A stretch of 54,449 bases of DNA from an uncultured Nitrospiraceae bacterium (lineage in GTDB: Bacteria; Nitrospirota; Thermodesulfovibrionia; Thermodesulfovibrionales; Dissulfurispiraceae), in the NCBI GenBank assembly GCA_903822005.1, contig CAIJNL010000033.1, forward strand, positions 1 through 54,449. The letters are read 5' to 3'. The translations under genes and the position numbers were made by a program. Shown piece after piece: positions 49,976 to 54,449 of this stretch (positions within the stretch are counted from its first letter, which is position 1; every line of letters starts with the position of its first letter). A model generated the notes under the pieces. It had not been told where the DNA came from. It did no database searches and was given only the letters and a program-made list of their open reading frames with translations.

Positions 49976-52036
49976 ATGAAAATCTTCAAAATTAACAGCT
50001 TCAGCGGCAGGATATCCCTGATGATGATGGCCGGGTGCATAGCCGTGGCTTTTGTAGTGAGCGCGCTGGCCCTGTCGCAGAATTACAAAATTTACAAGCA
50101 ATCGACGGACGAGCTTAAAAATACCTTATATGCTGACTTTGACACACTTGCCAAAAGTGAAGTCCAAACAGCTGTCGGTATGCTGCAGGGCATCTATGAT
50201 CGGCACCAAAAAGGTGAATTGACCGTTGAACAGGCAAAAAAACTCGGAGCAGCTCAGCTGAATACGCTCAAATACGGAACGGATGGTTACATCATAGCTT
50301 ATACCATGGAAGGCATCAACGTTGCTCATCCCAATCCAAAACTTATAGGTACTAACCGATATGATATTCAGGACCCCAAAGGCAATTATGCTGCACGCGA
50401 TTTCATTAAAGAAGGCTCTAAACCCGAGGGTGGTTTTAGTGTGTACTGGTTTCCAAAGGAAGGCGGCACAGTGCCGTTTCCCAAGAGAAGTTATTCCCTG
50501 CAGTTCAAACCTTTCGACTGGGTTGTCGTAACCGGCAATTATGTCGACAATATGGACGCAGTTATCTCAAAAGAGGAAGAAAAGTTCCATAGCAATTTTA
50601 TCAGCAGCATATATTGGCTGCTCGCATTGACAGTTCTTTGCATTCTCGCAGCGGTCCTGGTCTCAACCCTTGTCACAAAGCGGCTTCTGAAGCAGTTGGG
50701 GGGAGAACCCGCTGTCATTGCGGAGATAGCAGAAAAGATAGCTGCAGGGGATTTGACCATGCAGATCGAAACGGACGGCAAGGAAGCAACTGGTGCCTTT
50801 GCTGCCATGAACAGGATGAGACATGCGATGAATGAATCCATGCTGGGCATTATGAGCAGTTCTAACAAGATCGTTGATGTTGTTGATGCTGTGCGCGTAA
50901 GCTCGGATAAAACGGCTGAAGGTGCAAAAAAACAGGTTGAGCAGGGCGTTCAGATCGCAACGGCTGCGGAGGAGATGAGCCAGACCATTACCGACATCGC
51001 AAAGAATGCCGGCCAGTCATCCCAGGCCTCTGAACATGCCGTGCAGGTAGCGGTCAAGGGTAAAGAAACTGCCGACAAGGCTGTAACTCTTGCAAAAAAA
51101 GTACATGATTCGACTGATGAGCTTTCTGTCATGGTAAAGACCCTTAATGCCAGGGTTGTAGAGATCGGCGGCATTATCACCGTAATCAATGATATAGCAG
51201 ACCAGACTAACCTGCTGGCACTTAACGCCGCTATCGAAGCTGCCAGGGCGGGTGAGCAGGGCAGGGGATTTGCTGTTGTAGCCGATGAGGTCCGCAAACT
51301 TGCTGAAAAGACCATTAAAGCGACGGGTGAGATCTCCGGCAAGATCAGCGCGGTACAGTCAGAAGCTGAACGGACAAGCAAGTCCATGGAAGATTCATCC
51401 CGCAACGTAAATGAAGTGACATCGCATATCGGCGAGGTCGGCGCAGCGCTGGACGATATAGTGGGAGTCATACAGAAGGTAAGGGACCAGATCATCCAGA
51501 TCGCGACTGCAGTGGAAGAGCAGTCTGCAGCCTCTGAAGAAGTTGCCGGAAGCGCTGAGACCTCATCGTCTATTGCCAAAGACATGGAGCGTATGGCAGG
51601 GGATGTATCAGGTGAGGTGAACGGCCTTCTCAAGATAGGCGAAGAGCTGCGGAATCTGACGTCAAAGTACAAATGCAGCGGGGCTGAGCTGATGATACTC
51701 GATATAGCCAAGAGCGATCACCGCATCTTTGTCGGAAAGATCAGCAGCTGCATTAACGGCAATCTGAAGTTGGACGCCGGGCAGCTGCCGGACCATCGCA
51801 ACTGCAGGCTGGGCAAATGGTATTTCGGTGAAGGACAGGCCCGATGCGGGACCAAACAGAGCTTCAGAAACCTCGACGCGCCGCATGCCAAAATCCATTC
51901 TTTGGCAAAAGAGGCTGTTGTACAGTATCAGCGCGGAGAAACGGAGAGCGCGAGAAAGACCTATGAGACCATAGAGTCGGTCTCTCAAGAGGTTGCCAAC
52001 CTCCTTGATGGTGTTAAGAGGGAATGCGGCAAGTAA
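49976..52036 (+). CDS. Cache-domain chemoreceptor with C-terminal CZB zinc-binding domain
   Basis: 686 aa, with CGGAGGAAAAGG before the ATG. Membrane segment about 12-35; a periplasmic single-Cache domain (about 40-190, '[26 protein letters not shown]' pattern); a second membrane segment about 205-225; HAMP; then a signalling domain with '[20 protein letters not shown]'. The last 110 residues form a CZB (chemoreceptor zinc-binding) domain: a His in 'SDHRIF', '[11 protein letters not shown]' and later 'HAKIH', which together hold zinc and can sense oxidants such as hypochlorous acid in studied receptors. A Cache domain of this type often binds small carboxylates. It follows the first receptor gene by 167 bp and ends in a terminator. 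Confidence 0.93.
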   Translation: MKIFKINSFSGRISLMMMAGCIAVAFVVSALALSQNYKIYKQSTDELKNTLYADFDTLAKSEVQTAVGMLQGIYDRHQKGELTVEQAKKLGAAQLNTLKYGTDGYIIAYTMEGINVAHPNPKLIGTNRYDIQDPKGNYAARDFIKEGSKPEGGFSVYWFPKEGGTVPFPKRSYSLQFKPFDWVVVTGNYVDNMDAVISKEEEKFHSNFISSIYWLLALTVLCILAAVLVSTLVTKRLLKQLGGEPAVIAEIAEKIAAGDLTMQIETDGKEATGAFAAMNRMRHAMNESMLGIMSSSNKIVDVVDAVRVSSDKTAEGAKKQVEQGVQIATAAEEMSQTITDIAKNAGQSSQASEHAVQVAVKGKETADKAVTLAKKVHDSTDELSVMVKTLNARVVEIGGIITVINDIADQTNLLALNAAIEAARAGEQGRGFAVVADEVRKLAEKTIKATGEISGKISAVQSEAERTSKSMEDSSRNVNEVTSHIGEVGAALDDIVGVIQKVRDQIIQIATAVEEQSAASEEVAGSAETSSSIAKDMERMAGDVSGEVNGLLKIGEELRNLTSKYKCSGAELMILDIAKSDHRIFVGKISSCINGNLKLDAGQLPDHRNCRLGKWYFGEGQARCGTKQSFRNLDAPHAKIHSLAKEAVVQYQRGETESARKTYETIESVSQEVANLLDGVKRECGK

Positions 52037-52076
52037 CGCTATTTATCTATACTGAGATGGACCTTCTGTAACCATA

Positions 52077-52110
52077 TCCCTGCGCCTGAAAAGTCGCAGG
52101 GATTTTTATT
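52077..52110 (+). terminator. Rho-independent terminator after the chemoreceptor genes
   Basis: TCCCTGCG (52077-52084) pairs with CGCAGGGA (52095-52102), followed by TTTTTATTT. Confidence 0.88.
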
Positions 52111-52160
52111 TAAGCCTCATGACGCAATGAATACTGACTGCAACTGACCCTCCTGCCTTT

Positions 52161-53300
52161 TTAGCCCGGGAGCAGCACCCAGCCCTCCATCAGTCGACGC
52201 GCGCTCATACTCATGCTGGCCTTTGTCACCTTCCATGCATCCTTTTCCTTCACCGCCTCTGCGCCGACAGACAGGACACCTGAAGTATGCCCTATGCGGA
52301 CTGTTGCAGGGTCCGGACGGTTAAGCGTGATATTACTCACGATATTGCCCGGGATGGCAGCGGCAACAGCGAGCGCAACCGCGCCAGTGCCCGTATAGGA
52401 ATGATGCAGCAGGCCCATTGAAAGTATCCTCGCGGCAAGATCTGTGCTGCCGCTCTTTACCGGGGTGCCGCTCGCGGCAATATAGTCCTGGGCCTTTGCG
52501 ACATATGAGATCTTGGGTGAATGCGGCCGCTTTTCGGTGGCCTCTGCAGCACTCGATGCAAGGCCCATTACAACCGCGCCATGTGCGCGGACCGCCTCAA
52601 AACGTGAAAGCAGGGCAGCGTTGTTATTTACGGCTTCCTGTAATTCAGTGGCCGTAAGTCCCATGGCAGATGCCTCTATAAAAATCATCGGACTGCCGGC
52701 ATCAATAAGGGTTGCCTCCAATTTGCCGACACCCGGAACATCCAGCAGGTCGACCGTATTCCCGGTAGGGAACAATGAGCTGCCGGCCGGATCTATAAAA
52801 TCAATCTTTATCTCTGAGCCTGGAAAGGACACCCCGTCAAACAGAAAATCCCCATCTTCTATGACGCTGCCATCGCGCACAGGCACATGGGAGATAATGC
52901 GCTTGCTTATATTCGCCTGCCACATACGCACTTGCGCGATTCCGTTCTTGGGGGCTTTTACAAGTCCTTCACCGATCGCAAATGGCCCGACAGCCGCCGT
53001 AAGATTGCCGCAATTCCCTGACCAGTCTATGCCCGGAGAATCAATCTTTATCTGCCCTGAAAGATATTCGACATCGCAGTCCTCACGGATCGAAGGCGAT
53101 ACAATTATTGCCTTGCTGGTGCTCGACGTTCCGCAACCCATACCGTCGATCTGTTTGCCGTAAGGGTCCGGACTGCCGATGACCCTGAGAAGGATTTTGT
53201 CGCGCTCTGCCGGATCAACGGGCAGCGCGTCCGCCCGAAAGAAAACCCCTTTGCATGCACCCCCGCGCATAAAGACAGCCGGTATTCTCGTGTTTGCCAT
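52161..53300 (-). CDS. prpF: PrpF-family isomerase (2-methylaconitate / oxalomesaconate type)
   Basis: 379 aa, the usual length. 'IPAVFMRGGACKGVFF' is the PrpF start with the catalytic-site Lys; 'GKQIDGMGCGTSSTSKAIIV' and 'DWSGNCGNLTAAVGPFAI' (containing the Cys/Gly-rich catalytic loop) follow. The C-terminus has 'MGLLHHSYTGTGAVALAVAA' and 'SGVLSVGAEAV'. PrpF proteins have a diaminopimelate-epimerase-like fold and shift the double bond or geometry of unsaturated tricarboxylates: 2-methylaconitate in propionate breakdown, or 4-oxalomesaconate in gallate breakdown. No prpC, prpD, acnD or gallate genes are nearby, so the substrate is open. A GGAGGAGA ribosome binding site precedes the ATG. Confidence 0.85.
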   Translation of the reverse strand: MANTRIPAVFMRGGACKGVFFRADALPVDPAERDKILLRVIGSPDPYGKQIDGMGCGTSSTSKAIIVSPSIREDCDVEYLSGQIKIDSPGIDWSGNCGNLTAAVGPFAIGEGLVKAPKNGIAQVRMWQANISKRIISHVPVRDGSVIEDGDFLFDGVSFPGSEIKIDFIDPAGSSLFPTGNTVDLLDVPGVGKLEATLIDAGSPMIFIEASAMGLTATELQEAVNNNAALLSRFEAVRAHGAVVMGLASSAAEATEKRPHSPKISYVAKAQDYIAASGTPVKSGSTDLAARILSMGLLHHSYTGTGAVALAVAAAIPGNIVSNITLNRPDPATVRIGHTSGVLSVGAEAVKEKDAWKVTKASMSMSARRLMEGWVLLPG

Positions 53301-53487
53301 TAAATAATCTCCTCCAACTTTTGTCTGAATGTTGAATAAGCGTATTTATGATTTTACCACATACCCGGCCCGCCGCGACCGCATGCGGTAAATGACAGAT
53401 TAGTATATTTCGTCGTATTATTAACAGGAGCATGCAGATTGGCCTGTAAGGCGCACATAAACGCTGTATATATGAGGGAGGGGAAAG

Positions 53488-53997
53488 ATGAAGAGCTGGC
53501 TGATAATCATTTTTGCCGCAATGCTGATAATATCGGGCTGTGAGTACCAGGAGCCTCTGGCTGAAAAGCAGAATTTACCGATAGACGAATCTCTCATCGG
53601 ACAATGGAATGCCGTGCCTGACAGCAGTGATACTTCTCCCGTGAATGACCGCATAGTCGTACTGAAACTCAGCGGCACCGAGTATCTGGTCCATTATTAC
53701 ACCGGCTCCGGCAGCATGTACTTCAGGGCCTATCCGTTAAAGGTCGGGAACATCGAGTGTCTTCAGCTGCAGCTGCTCGGCTATCAGGACGGCAAGCTTG
53801 CCAGGGATGACGCTCCCTTTCAGGTCGCCAAATATACGGTCTCGGGAGATATAGTTGAAATACGGATGATGAACACTTCAGTTGTAAGCCCGAAACTCGG
53901 CAGCAATGCTGCGATGAGGGAGGCCTTTTTAAAGAACCAGGCTAATGACACGCTGTTCAGAGACCCCGGCAAATTCAGGCGGGCAATAAAGCCCTGA
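53488..53997 (+). CDS. Hypothetical lipoprotein
   Basis: 169 aa, with a GAGGGAGGGG ribosome binding site. MKSWLIIIFAAMLIISGC is a lipoprotein signal with lipobox IISG-C18, so the mature protein is lipid-anchored at C18. The mature part reads 'IGQWNAVPDSS...RIVVLKLSGTEYLVHYYTG', a beta-rich pattern like small lipocalin-type or 'protein of unknown function' lipoproteins. There is no known catalytic motif. It is a single gene immediately upstream of the tmRNA gene. Confidence 0.72.
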   Translation: MKSWLIIIFAAMLIISGCEYQEPLAEKQNLPIDESLIGQWNAVPDSSDTSPVNDRIVVLKLSGTEYLVHYYTGSGSMYFRAYPLKVGNIECLQLQLLGYQDGKLARDDAPFQVAKYTVSGDIVEIRMMNTSVVSPKLGSNAAMREAFLKNQANDTLFRDPGKFRRAIKP

Positions 53998-54063
53998 CAG
54001 TCATCCCGATATATGTAATGGATTGTGGTAATCCCGTGCTGTCCGGCCGTGGCCGTCAGAAAA

Positions 54064-54072
54064 TGTTATAAT
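54064..54072 (+). promoter_or_regulatory. Extended -10 promoter of ssrA
   Basis: TGTTATAAT: TGn plus a perfect TATAAT (54067-54072). No good -35 is visible. The transcript would start about 20 bases before the mature 5' end, leaving a short leader for processing. Confidence 0.55.
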
Positions 54073-54099
54073 ATAAGTACCAGTAAAGCTTCACCAGCC

Positions 54100-54447
54100 G
54101 GGGGCGAAAGGGCTCGACGGGGGTTATGAGGCTCAGGTGGCATGTCGTGGCTCCATCACCACGTAAAAAGGTGGAACAAACACAAACGCCAATAACGAAC
54201 TGGCACTTGCTGCTTAACTAAAAGCGGCACGCTCAGGGGGGACTGCCTGTGGCCCTCTGCGAGCGTCATTTAGCAGGCTGCCGTTGCATGAGTGCCCTGG
54301 CATGCAACGGGAGATTTCTGGGATAGGATACCGGAGGGCCTGCCAGCCGGCATGCCGGTGTCCGAAACTTTAAGTAGGCAGGATAAACATGTAGAAACCT
54401 GGGAGTAGTGCTTTCGGACGCGGGTTCAATTCCCGCCGCCTCCACCA
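54100..54447 (+). ncRNA. ssrA: tmRNA (transfer-messenger RNA), complete
   Basis: 348 nt. The 5' end GGGGGCG (54100-54106) pairs with CGCCTCC before the 3' ACCA (54444-54447), forming the alanine-tRNA-like acceptor stem with one G-U pair. 'GGGTTCAATTCCCGC' is the T-arm, and 'GGGCTCGACGG' near the 5' end is the conserved D-region. The CCA is encoded. The tag reading frame is GCC at 54188 to TAA at 54217 and gives ANNELALAA, ending in the -LAA degron seen by ClpXP. tmRNA with SmpB releases stalled ribosomes and labels the unfinished protein. The pseudoknot-rich part (54218-54400) contains several inverted repeats as expected. Confidence 0.97.
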
Positions 54448-54449
54448 AA

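Noticed and set aside
48218-51711. Minus-strand Ser/Ala-rich frames under both chemoreceptors
   Set aside because: They are antisense shadows of the conserved signalling domain; the same pattern appears under both receptors.
52161-53300. Methylcitrate (propionate) pathway locus
   Set aside because: A PrpF-type and a PrpR-type gene are present, but they are 40 kb apart and no prpB, prpC, prpD or acnD accompanies either.
54266-54448. 60-aa open frame antisense to the tmRNA (MVEAAGIEPASE...)
   Set aside because: It is the reverse complement of the tmRNA 3' half. 'VEAAGIEPASE'-type peptides are a common false annotation of tRNA-like and tmRNA genes.
1-54449. CRISPR arrays, tRNA genes or rRNA genes
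   Set aside because: No regularly spaced repeats with unique spacers, and no tRNA-like T-arm sequences other than that of the tmRNA, were seen.

Overview
This window looks like part of a Gram-negative, motile bacterial chromosome of mid-range GC with an anaerobic or microaerophilic, respiratory style of life. The evidence is a hexaheme c-type cytochrome, a four-subunit ferredoxin-dependent 2-oxoacid oxidoreductase, Tat-exported proteins, an outer-membrane porin, a lipoprotein, chemoreceptors and a FliA-type flagellar promoter. Nitrospirota or a Desulfobacterota-like lineage would fit, but there is no rRNA or other firm taxonomic marker, so this is only a suggestion. The window ends in an intact tmRNA gene with proteolysis tag ANNELALAA.

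Layout. 1-140: edge of a probable insertion sequence. 339-2769: hexaheme cytochrome, convergent with a Tat-exported metallophosphoesterase carrying a CuA-type cupredoxin tail. 3051-12231 (minus strand): an operon of MatC-like carrier, leaderless solute-binding-like protein and POR delta-alpha-beta-gamma; an unusual ferredoxin with an unrecognised partner; and a PrpR-type sigma54 activator. 12394-17419 (plus): two amidohydrolases, an M29/NicX-like enzyme and a DASS transporter, a probable catabolic and uptake set. 17812-22234 (minus): NtrC-type two-component system and porin. 22568-23290: sigma28 promoter and two tiny genes. 23520-27002: hypothetical membrane protein, AcfC-like binding protein, HicAB toxin-antitoxin, FAH-family hydrolase. 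27233-37056: orphan NtrC-type regulator, zinc-ribbon mini-protein, acs, cNMP/CBS/DUF294 protein, exonuclease, DUF485 protein and ActP, an acetate-assimilation block. 37250-43710: hybrid histidine kinase, secreted HExxH protein, ferrochelatase operon. 43868-52036: PAS kinase and PAS-containing NtrC regulator, then CheW, a Cys-rich mini-protein and two chemoreceptors. 52161-54447: PrpF-family protein, lipoprotein, tmRNA.

The unifying theme is sigma54 control. Four enhancer-binding regulators (10294, 17812, 27233, 45361) lie among seven sequences matching the -24/-12 consensus (8060, 13590, 22373, 28763, 29507, 32164, 47231). Most of these promoters have inverted-repeat candidate enhancers nearby. 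The clearest is a GTTAC-N5-GTnnC element that occurs as pairs 30-32 bp apart before three transcription units of the acetate block.

Start codons were moved from the longest-ORF start where a ribosome binding site decided the matter. All promoter, enhancer and operator calls come from reading the sequence by eye and are unverified by experiment or search.
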